A DNA stretch of 7,505 bases from an uncultured Roseburia sp. (GCA_947384095.1 CANDFU010000078.1:1-7505), one strand, 5' to 3'; positions 1 through 7,332 are shown, numbered from the stretch's first letter. Notes: generated by a model from the sequence alone, not told the origin. Translations and numbers: made by a program.

Positions 1-735
1 ATAAAAACCGTCTGCGCAAATCTGGACGGCGTCTCGCGGGAAACTCTGTCCACGGCAGATGCAATCCAGAACGGTACAACCGAGCAGGAAGAAGCCGTAA
101 AAAATATGGGCGAGGTCATGCACAGCCTGGTTCGGGAACTCAACAGAAGCGCAGAAGCTTCCCAGAGCGCAGCATCTTCCGCCATGCAGGCCGCCCAGAA
201 AATCGAGACGACCGGCCTTAAGATGCGCACGCTGGAAGACGCGATCGATAAAATCAGCAATATGTCGGCCGAAATCGAAGAGATTATCGACGAAATCAAT
301 TCCATCGCCCAGCAGACAAACATGCTCTCCTTAAACGCATCGATTGAAGCGGCCAGAGTCGGCGAATCCGGAAAAGGCTTTGCTGTCGTTGCGACGCAGG
401 TCGGCGACCTGGCAGCGAGAAGCGCTCAGGCGGCAAAGCAGACAAGCCAGCTTATTACAAATTCGATCAACGCTGTAGAGGAAGGCCGGCTGCTCACAAA
501 GAAAACAACAGAAGAATTTTCCGCTGTCGTGGCGGAAATCAAAGAAGCCAGCCGCAGTGTAAACGAAATCACCGAAATGGTAAAACAGAATGTAGCTATC
601 GTATCACAGGCCGTCGAGGGCCTTGACGTCATCGAAAATGTCGTCGGAAAAAACATAGAAATATCCAAAAGTAGTATTACCGTTTCGGAGCACATGGCCG
701 GGGAGGCCGGAAAACTTCTGGAACTGGTTGAATAA
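1..735 (+). CDS. Methyl-accepting chemotaxis protein, C-terminal signalling domain (5' partial)
   Basis: The frame is open from base 1, so the sensor, membrane and HAMP parts lie outside the window; 244 codons are visible before TAA. This is the cytoplasmic four-helix hairpin that docks CheA and CheW and passes ligand signals to the flagellar motor. The hairpin tip is clear around codons 100-131: '[25 protein letters not shown]' shape (key residues [24 protein letters not shown]). Before and after the tip lie long Ala/Glu/Lys/Ser-rich helices with heptad character, as expected for the antiparallel coiled coil. The '[10 protein letters not shown]' stretch near codons 27-36 resembles a methylation segment (inference). 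The protein ends in 'KLLELVE' without the NWETF-type CheR-binding pentapeptide, as in many receptors. Oddities: the usual E-V-R after 'FAVVA' reads Q-V-G. The helicase gene starts 36 bp downstream with no terminator between. Family assignment is firm; the stimulus cannot be known. Confidence 0.95.
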   Translation: MKTVCANLDGVSRETLSTADAIQNGTTEQEEAVKNMGEVMHSLVRELNRSAEASQSAASSAMQAAQKIETTGLKMRTLEDAIDKISNMSAEIEEIIDEINSIAQQTNMLSLNASIEAARVGESGKGFAVVATQVGDLAARSAQAAKQTSQLITNSINAVEEGRLLTKKTTEEFSAVVAEIKEASRSVNEITEMVKQNVAIVSQAVEGLDVIENVVGKNIEISKSSITVSEHMAGEAGKLLELVE

Positions 736-760
736 TTATCCGCCGGACACCGTTTCCATG

Positions 761-765
761 AGAGG
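761..765 (+). promoter_or_regulatory. Ribosome binding site of the helicase-nuclease gene
   Basis: AGAGG lies 6 nt before the ATG at 772. It supports that start for the 1004-residue protein. The 36-bp gap after the chemoreceptor stop holds no hairpin and no convincing promoter, so translation is probably from a shared message. Confidence 0.6.
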
Positions 766-771
766 TATCTT

Positions 772-3700
772 ATGAACGCCATCCATCGTGACATATTTAA
801 AGCCGTCCATGAAAACAAATGGCTCAGCATCGAATATAAAAACAAAGACGGGCAGATCACCAGATACTGGATTGGAATCAAAAGCATCTGCCCGAATGAC
901 CTGTCCATGACCGTGGACGGTCTGCATCTTTCAAAATATGTGACACAGGAGTTAAAAATCTTTATCGCCTCCATCCTGACATCGTCCATAATCGAAGGTT
1001 CTTATTATGAGGTTCCGGCAGCATTAAAGAATGATATCCGGCGGCATCCCCACAAGTACAGGCCTCTGTTTTGTAACGTGGCGAACCTGAAAATCCTGAA
1101 CTATCTGGCAGACTGTAACAGACTGGACTATACTCCCTACAAGACAGAGTATTCTCTGATTCAGAAGATAGACAGCGATTCCTTTCACAACAGAATCTGC
1201 CGCCTTACGCCGGAACAATTTAAAGAAATCGTCTCAAACTTTCAGATCCAGGCCAGAAACCGGACAATGGCGCGCAAAATAAAACAGCTTGCCATCAATG
1301 TAATCAGCATCAACACCAGAAATGGTTTATATGTGCTCGCCTACCGAAAGCTATACCTGGACGTCAGAAACAGGTGTCTTAAATCCGATGAAAACATAAC
1401 CATCTGTACTGAATTTACAATCAACGGAAACCGTCAGAGCATTCGACGGTTTCTGGACGCAGATGATTACGCCCTTCTCAACGAACCCGGATCACATCTG
1501 GAACAGATCAAAAACCGGATCACCCAGTCGTCCAGCCATGTGAACGGGGTGGACGACATGCCTTATCTCATCGCAATCGGGAGAGACCTTATTCTGGACC
1601 TGCAGAGTGAATACGCCGGAATTGTAACGATGTTTGAAGAAAACCGCGCTACCATCCCGTTCAAAGCATTTTTCGGTGAACTCATCAAAGCCCCGGAGCG
1701 GCGGAAAGATTATCCGATCACTTTACTGAACAGACAGATCAATCTGGATCAGCTTCTCGCCATTCACAACGCCATAAAATACCCGCTCGCATACATCCAG
1801 GGACCCCCGGGGACCGGGAAGACCAACACCATTGTCAATACGATCGTGACCGCTTTCTTTAACGAAAAAACGGTCCTTTTTGCATCTTACAACAACCATC
1901 CCATCGACGGCGTATGCGAAAAACTACGGCGGATCCCCTATCTGGAAAGAGACTATATTCCCTTCCCCATGATCCGTCTGGGCGATAACGCCCGCGTTGA
2001 CGAAGCGCTTGACGATATCCGGAAACTATACGAAAGGGCACGGGATCTCGCGATTTTTGACCGGACGCTGGAGCGGAATAAGGGAAGCCGTATTGACCGG
2101 ACAAAAGAACTGACGGCGCTGCTAAAGCGACATGAAGAAAGACTCGATCTGATTGAGCGCAAAGAAGCTCTCGACGCACTATGGGAAGAAAACAGCCAGT
2201 ATCTCAACTTCCAGACCCAGTTAGACGGTGTGCAGCGCAAAGAAATAGAACAAAAGTTAAAACAGATCGGCGAAGTCACTGACGCCGAAGCGCTAAAACT
2301 TGTACTTGGCGATGAAGACGCGTTTAAGAAATATCTTTTTTATATTTCCGCCAGATATATCAAACGACTCGGCGAACCGAAAAACGAAGACCTGATGAAA
2401 ATCGTTTACCATGAGAACCGTGAGGAGCGCGTCCGCTTCTTTAATGACTATCTTGCCAGAGAAGAGAATGTCAAAAAATTCCTCCGCATTTTCCCAATCA
2501 TAGCGACGACTTCCATATCTTCCCACAAAATCGGTGAACCAAAGCCCTATTTTGACATGACGATCATGGATGAAGCCAGCCAGGGAAATCTGGCCGTCTC
2601 ACTGGTCCCCGTTATCCGCGGAAAAAACCTGATGCTGGTGGGCGATCCGCAGCAATTAAGCCCCGTCATACTGCTCGACCCCAAAGATAACGCTATACTG
2701 CGGAAAATGTACGGCGTTCCCGACGAATATGACTATATAAATAATTCTATCTACAAAACCTTCCTTGCATGCGACGCCATCAGCGATGAGGTTCTTTTAA
2801 GCCATCACTATCGCTGCGATAAAAAAATCATTGAGTTTAACAACAAAAAATATTACAACAACAAACTGATTATTGATACCGGAAAACGGGGACAGACTCC
2901 GCTTGTTTTTCTCGACGTCCCCGAAAATACAACACAATATAAAAATACGGCGCCCTCCGAAGCCGAGGAAATTGCCGCGTTTGCAAAAAGCAACCCCGAT
3001 AAAAGCATCGGCGTCATTACTCCTTTTACCAATCAGAAAGAATGTATCAACGAAACATTAAAGCAAAACGGCATTACAAACGTAACCTGCGGCACAGTTC
3101 ATGCTTTTCAAGGCGATGAAAAAGATATCGTTCTTTTTTCTCTGGCACTGACTGACAAAACCAGCCCGAAAACCTATGAATGGCTGAAAAACAACAAAGA
3201 ATTGATCAATGTCGCAACCTCCCGCGCAAGAGAACAGCTCATCCTCCTCTCCAGCCGCCGGGAGCTGGAACGGCTCCACGGCGCGGAATCCGATGATATC
3301 TACGAGCTTGCACAATATGTCTCTACAAAAGGGACATCAAAAATCACCGCCCGCACCACCGAATCGCGCGCACTTGGAATCAAGCCGTACAGCAGCGAGA
3401 CAGAAGCCGCATTTCTGGAAAATTTAAACCACGCGCTTGGCAATGTTCTTTACACCGGGCAGAAATGCTCTGTCAGAAGAGAAGTCAGTATCCCGGATAT
3501 CCTTGGCGGCAATGACAGCTACCCCGATCTGTTTTACGGCGGACGCTTCGATTTTGTCGTTTACCGGCAGGAGTATCCCAGAAAAGAAATACCGCTTCTG
3601 GCGATTGAACTGGACAAAAAGGAGCCGTTTGACGACGATCTTCTAAAAGAACGGGATCGCGAAAAAGCCAGAATCTGTAAAAACCACGGTTTTGAGCTGA

Positions 3701-3786
3701 TTCGGATTGAAAACTCCTATGCACGCCGCTACAACTACATCAAAGACATCCTGATTCGTTATTTCAAAAGCGTAAAAGGTTATTAA
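772..3786 (+). CDS. SF1 (Upf1/DNA2-like) helicase with WYL-like N-terminus and C-terminal DUF2726-type PD-(D/E)XK nuclease
   Basis: This 1004-residue cytoplasmic protein probably unwinds and cuts nucleic acid using ATP. Residues 1-78 resemble a WYL-type module ('KWLSIEYKNKDG', then a 'GSYYEVP' end); residues 80-320 are unassigned. The helicase core is complete: Q motif (Q327), Walker A GPPGTGKT (344-351, Lys350), motif Ia with 'SYNNHPID' (372-379), Walker B DEAS (600-603), motif III GDPQQL (624-629), HHYRC (678-682), motif V GTVHAFQGDE (774-783) and motif VI with TSRAREQ (816-822, arginines 818 and 820). A charged, coiled-coil-like insertion fills about 425-500, between Ia and Walker B, as in SF1B enzymes. 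The C-terminus (874-1000) fits DUF2726: E878, D927 in 'RFDFVV', E946-x-D948 in 'AIELD', and R-D-x-E-K (961-965). All motifs are intact, with no frameshift. Helicase is certain; nuclease likely; WYL-like is inference. The biological role is unknown; solitary helicase-nuclease fusions often serve phage defence or DNA repair. Confidence 0.9.
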   Translation: MNAIHRDIFKAVHENKWLSIEYKNKDGQITRYWIGIKSICPNDLSMTVDGLHLSKYVTQELKIFIASILTSSIIEGSYYEVPAALKNDIRRHPHKYRPLFCNVANLKILNYLADCNRLDYTPYKTEYSLIQKIDSDSFHNRICRLTPEQFKEIVSNFQIQARNRTMARKIKQLAINVISINTRNGLYVLAYRKLYLDVRNRCLKSDENITICTEFTINGNRQSIRRFLDADDYALLNEPGSHLEQIKNRITQSSSHVNGVDDMPYLIAIGRDLILDLQSEYAGIVTMFEENRATIPFKAFFGELIKAPERRKDYPITLLNRQINLDQLLAIHNAIKYPLAYIQGPPGTGKTNTIVNTIVTAFFNEKTVLFASYNNHPIDGVCEKLRRIPYLERDYIPFPMIRLGDNARVDEALDDIRKLYERARDLAIFDRTLERNKGSRIDRTKELTALLKRHEERLDLIERKEALDALWEENSQYLNFQTQLDGVQRKEIEQKLKQIGEVTDAEALKLVLGDEDAFKKYLFYISARYIKRLGEPKNEDLMKIVYHENREERVRFFNDYLAREENVKKFLRIFPIIATTSISSHKIGEPKPYFDMTIMDEASQGNLAVSLVPVIRGKNLMLVGDPQQLSPVILLDPKDNAILRKMYGVPDEYDYINNSIYKTFLACDAISDEVLLSHHYRCDKKIIEFNNKKYYNNKLIIDTGKRGQTPLVFLDVPENTTQYKNTAPSEAEEIAAFAKSNPDKSIGVITPFTNQKECINETLKQNGITNVTCGTVHAFQGDEKDIVLFSLALTDKTSPKTYEWLKNNKELINVATSRAREQLILLSSRRELERLHGAESDDIYELAQYVSTKGTSKITARTTESRALGIKPYSSETEAAFLENLNHALGNVLYTGQKCSVRREVSIPDILGGNDSYPDLFYGGRFDFVVYRQEYPRKEIPLLAIELDKKEPFDDDLLKERDREKARICKNHGFELIRIENSYARRYNYIKDILIRYFKSVKGY

Positions 3787-3790
3787 ATCC

Positions 3791-3819
3791 TTTTGTATTT
3801 TTGTTTTCTATGATAGAAT
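3791..3819 (+). promoter_or_regulatory. Putative extended -10 promoter for the debranching enzyme gene
   Basis: The -10 is TAGAAT (3814-3819), preceded directly by TGA (3811-3813), giving the extended -10 pattern TGN-TAGAAT. The -35 is weak: TTTTGT at 3791-3796 with a 17-bp spacer, or TTGTAT at 3793-3798 with 15 bp. Transcription would begin near 3826, leaving a leader of about 50 nt. This separates glgX from the upstream helicase gene, although no terminator is visible in the gap, so read-through is possible. Confidence 0.55.
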
Positions 3820-3865
3820 AAAATAGCGAATGATAATACAGACAACAAAAGCAAACACAGAAAAT

Positions 3866-3870
3866 GAGGA
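3866..3870 (+). promoter_or_regulatory. Ribosome binding site for the upstream glgX start
   Basis: GAGGA lies 6 nt before the ATG at 3877. It supports the long form of the protein. A second, at least equally good site (GGGAGG at about 4004-4009) precedes the in-frame ATG at 4018. Confidence 0.6.
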
Positions 3871-3876
3871 ACTCTT

Positions 3877-6165
3877 ATGGCAATCATGAAAAAAATATGG
3901 GATAAGCTTGGTTCCATCGTTGAAAAAAACAAGAGGAACCCTTATAATGGGAATGCGGCGCCGGAAAATGCACCGGAAGAAAATACAGAACAATGGCGTC
4001 CGCAGGGAGGAAACGACATGGAATTTGTGCACCAGAAGCCGCAGCGTGGCGTAAAACTGCAGCCCTTGGATGTAATAGATGGTTTTCAGGTCAGGCCAGG
4101 GTTTTACAACAGAGACGGAGCGACCGCAGCGTCCAACGGCGTCAGCTTCACAATTCACTCGCTCGGGGCGACGAGCTGTACCCTGCTGCTCTTCCGTCCA
4201 CAGGAAAAAGAACCTTATGCCAGTCTGAAATTTCCCGAATCCTATCACATCGGAAACACTTACTCGATGCTGGTATTCGGACTGAATATCGAAGAGTTTG
4301 AATATGCCTTTCAGATCGACGGCCCTTATAACAGGGAAAAAGGACTTCTTTTTAATAAAGACAACGTTCTGCTCGATCCATACGCAAAAGCGGTAACCGG
4401 CCAGAGAGAGTGGGGCGAGCGCCCGGAAAACGACGATGGGTTTGTGTACCACGCGAGAGTCGTGGAAAATAACTTCGACTGGGGAAACACCAGACAACTG
4501 GAACTTCCTCTTGCAGATCTGGTTATTTATGAGATGCACGTAAGGGGATTTACCAAAGACGAGTCTTCCAATGTGTCCGCCAAAGGGACTTACGAAGGGC
4601 TGCGCCAGAAGATCCCGTATCTGAAAGATCTCGGCGTCAACGCAGTAGAACTCATGCCGATTTTTGAATTTGACGAGATGGAAAGCGCCAGGATCGTCGA
4701 CGGAGAACAGCTTTACAATTACTGGGGCTACAACACCGTCTGCTTTTTTTCTCCAAACACAAGCTATTCGTCCGTGGTAGAGCACAATCATGAAGGCGAC
4801 GAATTAAAGCAGATGATCTATGAGTTAAAAGAAAACGGCATCGAAGTGATTCTGGACGTCGTATTTAACCACACGGCCGAGGGAAATGAAAACGGCCCCT
4901 GTTTTTCCTTCAAGGGAATTGACAACAATATCTACTATATGCTCACGCCGGATGGATATTACTACAATTTCAGCGGCTGCGGCAACGCTTTAAACTGTAA
5001 CCATCCGGTAACGCGCCGTTTTATCATTGACTGTCTGCGCTACTGGGTGACAGAATACCGGGTAGACGGTTTCCGTTTCGACCTTGCCTCCATCCTGACA
5101 AGAGATCCGCACGGCGCGCCGATGGCCGAACCGCCCATATTGCAGGAAATTGCCTGTGATTCCATTCTTGGAAAGGTAAAACTGATCGCCGAGGCATGGG
5201 ATGCGGCAGGCCTCTACCAGGTAGGAAGCTTCCCCGCTTTTCACCGCTGGTCCGAATGGAACGGCCGATACCGCGACGATATGCGGCGGTTTTTAAAAGG
5301 GGACGGCGGAATGGCCGGTACTGCCCTTAACCGGATCACAGGTTCGAAAGACCTGTATGAACCGCAAAAACGGGGAATGCATGCATCCGTCAACTTTCTG
5401 ACCTGCCACGACGGCTTTACCCTGTACGACCTGTACTCCTATAATTCCAAGCACAATGAAAAGAACGGCTGGAATAATACGGATGGCGACAACAACGGAA
5501 ACAGCTGGAACTGCGGAGTGGAAGGCGCTACCGACGACCCGCAGATTGAAGGGCTGCGCCGGCGCATGGTCAAGAATGCATTTGCAACGCTGATGTGCAG
5601 CAGAGGCCCGGCCATGTTTTACGCGGGCGATGAATTCTGCAACACGCAATTCGGCAATAATAACGCATACTGCCAGGATAACCGCATTTCCTGGCTGGAC
5701 TGGACGCGTCTGGATGAGTACCAGGAGATTCATGACTTTTTCCGTTTTATGATCGCATTCCGCAAAAAGCATGCCATCCTGCGCAAACCGACAAAAGCGG
5801 CGGCCTGCGGCCTTCCGGAAATCAGCATGCACAACGGTTATCCCTGGAACGCCGGAACAGATCACAACAGCCGCCTGATCGGTGTGATGTATGCGGGCAG
5901 AAACCAGGAAGACACTGAGGACGATATTGTATTTTACGGGATGAACGCCTACTGGGAACCGCTGATGATGCAGCTTCCGGAACTGCCCGATAAAAAACAG
6001 TGGAAGGTCTGTGTCAATACTTCCGTGGAATACGAAGACGGTATGGATGTAGAGCCGCTGACGGATTTTTCTTACAAACGCGCCCTCAGAATACCTCCAC
6101 GGACAGCCATCGTCCTCGTGGCGGAAGCGTCGAAAGAAAAACCGGAGAGTGATACTGAGAAATAA
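3877..6165 (+). CDS. glgX: Glycogen debranching enzyme (GlgX / isoamylase type, GH13)
   Basis: The enzyme hydrolyses alpha-1,6 branch points of glycogen or limit dextrin in the cytoplasm, so that phosphorylase can continue degrading the chains. Residues about 60-165 form the N-terminal CBM48/isoamylase beta domain ('GVSFTIHSLGATSCTLLLF'). The GH13 barrel follows with its four conserved regions intact: DVVFNH (327-332), GFRFDLA with nucleophile Asp402, AEAWD with acid/base Glu439, and TCHDG with His511-Asp512. The 'FSFKGIDNNIYYML' and 'NFSGCGNALNCNHP' stretches (about 350-375) are typical of the isoamylase/GlgX branch rather than of type I pullulanase. At 762 residues it is longer than E. coli GlgX (657), partly through a 47-residue N-terminal extension: an amphipathic basic segment (1-19), then an Asn/Pro/Glu-rich linker. 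Met48 (4018) has its own good ribosome binding site, so a short form is possible. No other glycogen genes are in view. Family call is firm; the start is the uncertain point. Confidence 0.93.
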   Translation: MAIMKKIWDKLGSIVEKNKRNPYNGNAAPENAPEENTEQWRPQGGNDMEFVHQKPQRGVKLQPLDVIDGFQVRPGFYNRDGATAASNGVSFTIHSLGATSCTLLLFRPQEKEPYASLKFPESYHIGNTYSMLVFGLNIEEFEYAFQIDGPYNREKGLLFNKDNVLLDPYAKAVTGQREWGERPENDDGFVYHARVVENNFDWGNTRQLELPLADLVIYEMHVRGFTKDESSNVSAKGTYEGLRQKIPYLKDLGVNAVELMPIFEFDEMESARIVDGEQLYNYWGYNTVCFFSPNTSYSSVVEHNHEGDELKQMIYELKENGIEVILDVVFNHTAEGNENGPCFSFKGIDNNIYYMLTPDGYYYNFSGCGNALNCNHPVTRRFIIDCLRYWVTEYRVDGFRFDLASILTRDPHGAPMAEPPILQEIACDSILGKVKLIAEAWDAAGLYQVGSFPAFHRWSEWNGRYRDDMRRFLKGDGGMAGTALNRITGSKDLYEPQKRGMHASVNFLTCHDGFTLYDLYSYNSKHNEKNGWNNTDGDNNGNSWNCGVEGATDDPQIEGLRRRMVKNAFATLMCSRGPAMFYAGDEFCNTQFGNNNAYCQDNRISWLDWTRLDEYQEIHDFFRFMIAFRKKHAILRKPTKAAACGLPEISMHNGYPWNAGTDHNSRLIGVMYAGRNQEDTEDDIVFYGMNAYWEPLMMQLPELPDKKQWKVCVNTSVEYEDGMDVEPLTDFSYKRALRIPPRTAIVLVAEASKEKPESDTEK
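4004..4020 (+). promoter_or_regulatory. Internal Shine-Dalgarno and in-frame alternative start of glgX
   Basis: A GGGAGG-type sequence sits about 8 nt before the in-frame ATG at 4018 (Met48). The protein made from here begins shortly before the CBM48-like domain, which is where many GlgX homologues start. It may be the true start, a second start, or chance purine richness in Gln-Gly-Gly codons. Confidence 0.45.
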
Positions 6166-6197
6166 CATATATACCTTGTGTCACCGCTTCTTTTAAC

Positions 6198-6240
6198 AAG
6201 ACAGCCCGGCAATGTTGCTGCCGGGCTGTCTTTATTCTTC
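6198..6240 (+). terminator. Intrinsic terminator between convergent glgX and regulator genes, probably bidirectional
   Basis: A perfect 14-bp stem pairs 6198-6211 (AAGACAGCCCGGCA) with 6219-6232, around a 7-nt loop. On the plus strand it is followed by a T-rich tail (TTTATTCTTC, with the first Ts in the stem end), 33 bp after the glgX stop. On the minus strand the hairpin abuts the TAA stop of the XRE regulator (6232-6234), and its tail TTGTTAAAAG is poorer in U. It therefore looks strong for glgX and moderate for the opposing operon. Confidence 0.88.
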
Positions 6241-6582
6241 TGGCAGAGGAAACACTCTGCTGCGGGTATGAAGAAAGGCGGACATTTCCAACAGAATGCG
6301 GCGCCGTTCCTCATCCAGTCCGCGATAATTGCTGAGCAGGGAACCCTCCTCCTCGCTCACAGCCAGTTCCGGATAAGCGCTCACAACCGTATTTCCGAGC
6401 AGGTAATCCACACTCGTGCCGAGATATTCCGCGATCCGTAAAAGTGTTGTGCAGTCCGGAAGGCGGCGCTGCCTAATGTATCCGTTCACCGTATTCGGAT
6501 TCATATTCAGATCCGCCGCCATTCTCCGCTGGGTAATCCCTTTTTTCATCAAAAGCTTCTGAATCCTTATCCCGGGATGCAT
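6232..6582 (-). CDS. Small XRE-family (Cro/CI-type) DNA-binding regulator
   Basis: A 116-residue cytoplasmic transcriptional regulator. Residues 5-63 form an HTH_3 domain: helix 2 'TQRRMAADL' (17-25), recognition helix 'NTVNGYIRQRR' (30-40), then 'LLRIAEYLGTSVDYLLG' (47-63), a hallmark of this family. The C-terminal half carries 'EEEGSLLSNYRGLDEERRR' (77-95), a short acidic helical tail seen after the HTH in many Clostridia regulators, probably used for dimerisation. The start at 6582 is chosen because GGAGGA (6589-6594) lies 6 nt upstream; a longer open frame to 6756 would run through the dehydrogenase gene and lacks family similarity. The gene starts 13 bp after the dehydrogenase stop, with its ribosome binding site in that gap, so the two are co-transcribed. 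The target is unknown; autoregulation of the operon promoter is a guess. Confidence 0.9.
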   Translation of the reverse strand: MHPGIRIQKLLMKKGITQRRMAADLNMNPNTVNGYIRQRRLPDCTTLLRIAEYLGTSVDYLLGNTVVSAYPELAVSEEEGSLLSNYRGLDEERRRILLEMSAFLHTRSRVFPLPEE

Positions 6583-6595
6583 CGCAGTTCCTCCA

Positions 6596-7327
6596 TCAGG
6601 TCCAGCCGCCGTCAAATGCGATAATCTGTCCGGTGAGATATGGATTACCGGCGGAAAGCTGTAAAACCAGCTCCGCCGTCTCCTCCGGTGTTCCAAACCG
6701 CCCCGCAGGAATCTCATCCCGCAAAGCCTCCCTTTCTGCTTCGGAAAAGCACGCATTCATCTCCGTATCGATAAATCCACAGGCAAGCGCATTCACCTGA
6801 ATATTGCTTGGCGCCAGCTCCTTTGCCAGCGCTTTTGTGAAAGCATGAATCCCTCCCTTGCACGCCGAATACGCGGCCTCACAGGAAGCGCCTGCATTGC
6901 CCCATACGGAAGAGATATTGATAATCTTTCCGCTCTTGTGATGAACCATATACGGGATTGCCAGCTTGCATGTCGAAAATACAGCAGTCAGATTAACGGC
7001 AATCAGGCGATTCCACTCCTCAATCTGCATTTCCTGCAGAAGACCGACATAAGAAATCCCCGCATTGTTTACCAGAATATCCACACCGCCAAACCGTACC
7101 CCGATTTCAAGAAACAGATTTTCTACGTAACGGTAATCCGCCAGATCGCCCACGCTTGCAAGAACATCCACGCGAAACTGCCGTTCAAGCGCTTCTTTTA
7201 AATCTGACAAGGCAGCCGATGAATGAATACAGGTGATGACAAGACGAAATCCTTCCCTTGCAAATGCGGTTGCTATCGCCCGCCCGATTCCACGGGAAGC
7301 TCCGGTTATAAGGACAGTCCTGCTCAT
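6596..7327 (-). CDS. Short-chain dehydrogenase/reductase, probable elongation factor P 5-aminopentanone reductase (YmfI-like)
   Basis: A 243-residue NADPH-dependent classical SDR, FabG-sized and cytoplasmic. It shows the cofactor loop TGASRGIG (8-15), the NNAG motif (87-90) and the catalytic tetrad Asn112 (VNL), Ser140 (NISSV), Tyr153 and Lys157 (YSACK), and the 'TGQIIAFDGG' end (232-241). The 'SSVWGNAGASCEAAYSACK' segment followed by 'ALAKELAPSNIQVN' and 'GFIDTEMN' resembles the Firmicutes YmfI group, which reduces the 5-aminopentanone group on the modified lysine of EF-P. A FabG-type 3-oxoacyl-ACP reductase is the main alternative, but no fatty-acid genes are nearby. The start at 7327 has an excellent ribosome binding site, GGAGGA at 7333-7338, 5 nt away; an in-frame upstream ATG at 7360 adds 11 residues before the SDR fold and is rejected. 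Oddities: the usual A-P-G after the tetrad reads A-C-G (Cys183) and YSASK reads YSACK (Cys156). SDR is certain; the EF-P role is likely but unproven. Confidence 0.9.
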   Translation of the reverse strand: MSRTVLITGASRGIGRAIATAFAREGFRLVITCIHSSAALSDLKEALERQFRVDVLASVGDLADYRYVENLFLEIGVRFGGVDILVNNAGISYVGLLQEMQIEEWNRLIAVNLTAVFSTCKLAIPYMVHHKSGKIINISSVWGNAGASCEAAYSACKGGIHAFTKALAKELAPSNIQVNALACGFIDTEMNACFSEAEREALRDEIPAGRFGTPEETAELVLQLSAGNPYLTGQIIAFDGGWT

Positions 7328-7332
7328 ATAAA

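Noticed and set aside
426..989. 187-codon minus-strand frame spanning the chemoreceptor-helicase junction
   Set aside because: It is antisense to two well-supported genes and rich in Ser, Phe and Arg without a domain.
3806..3818. TTCTA-TGA-TAGAA inverted repeat as a terminator after the helicase gene
   Set aside because: Only 5 AT-rich base pairs with a 3-nt loop and no U-tract; it is better explained as part of the extended -10 promoter, though an operator is not excluded.
3808..4791. 327-codon open frame on the minus strand opposite glgX
   Set aside because: It overlaps the well-supported plus-strand enzyme, has no recognisable domain and no convincing ribosome binding site; its composition is what antisense of coding DNA gives.
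5293..6168. 291-codon open frame on the minus strand opposite the C-terminal half of glgX
   Set aside because: It lies wholly opposite conserved GH13 sequence, shows no family features and would start across the glgX stop.
6583..6756. Longer N-terminus for the XRE regulator
   Set aside because: The extension lies in another frame of the dehydrogenase gene; the start at 6582 has a strong ribosome binding site and matches the usual start of the HTH fold.
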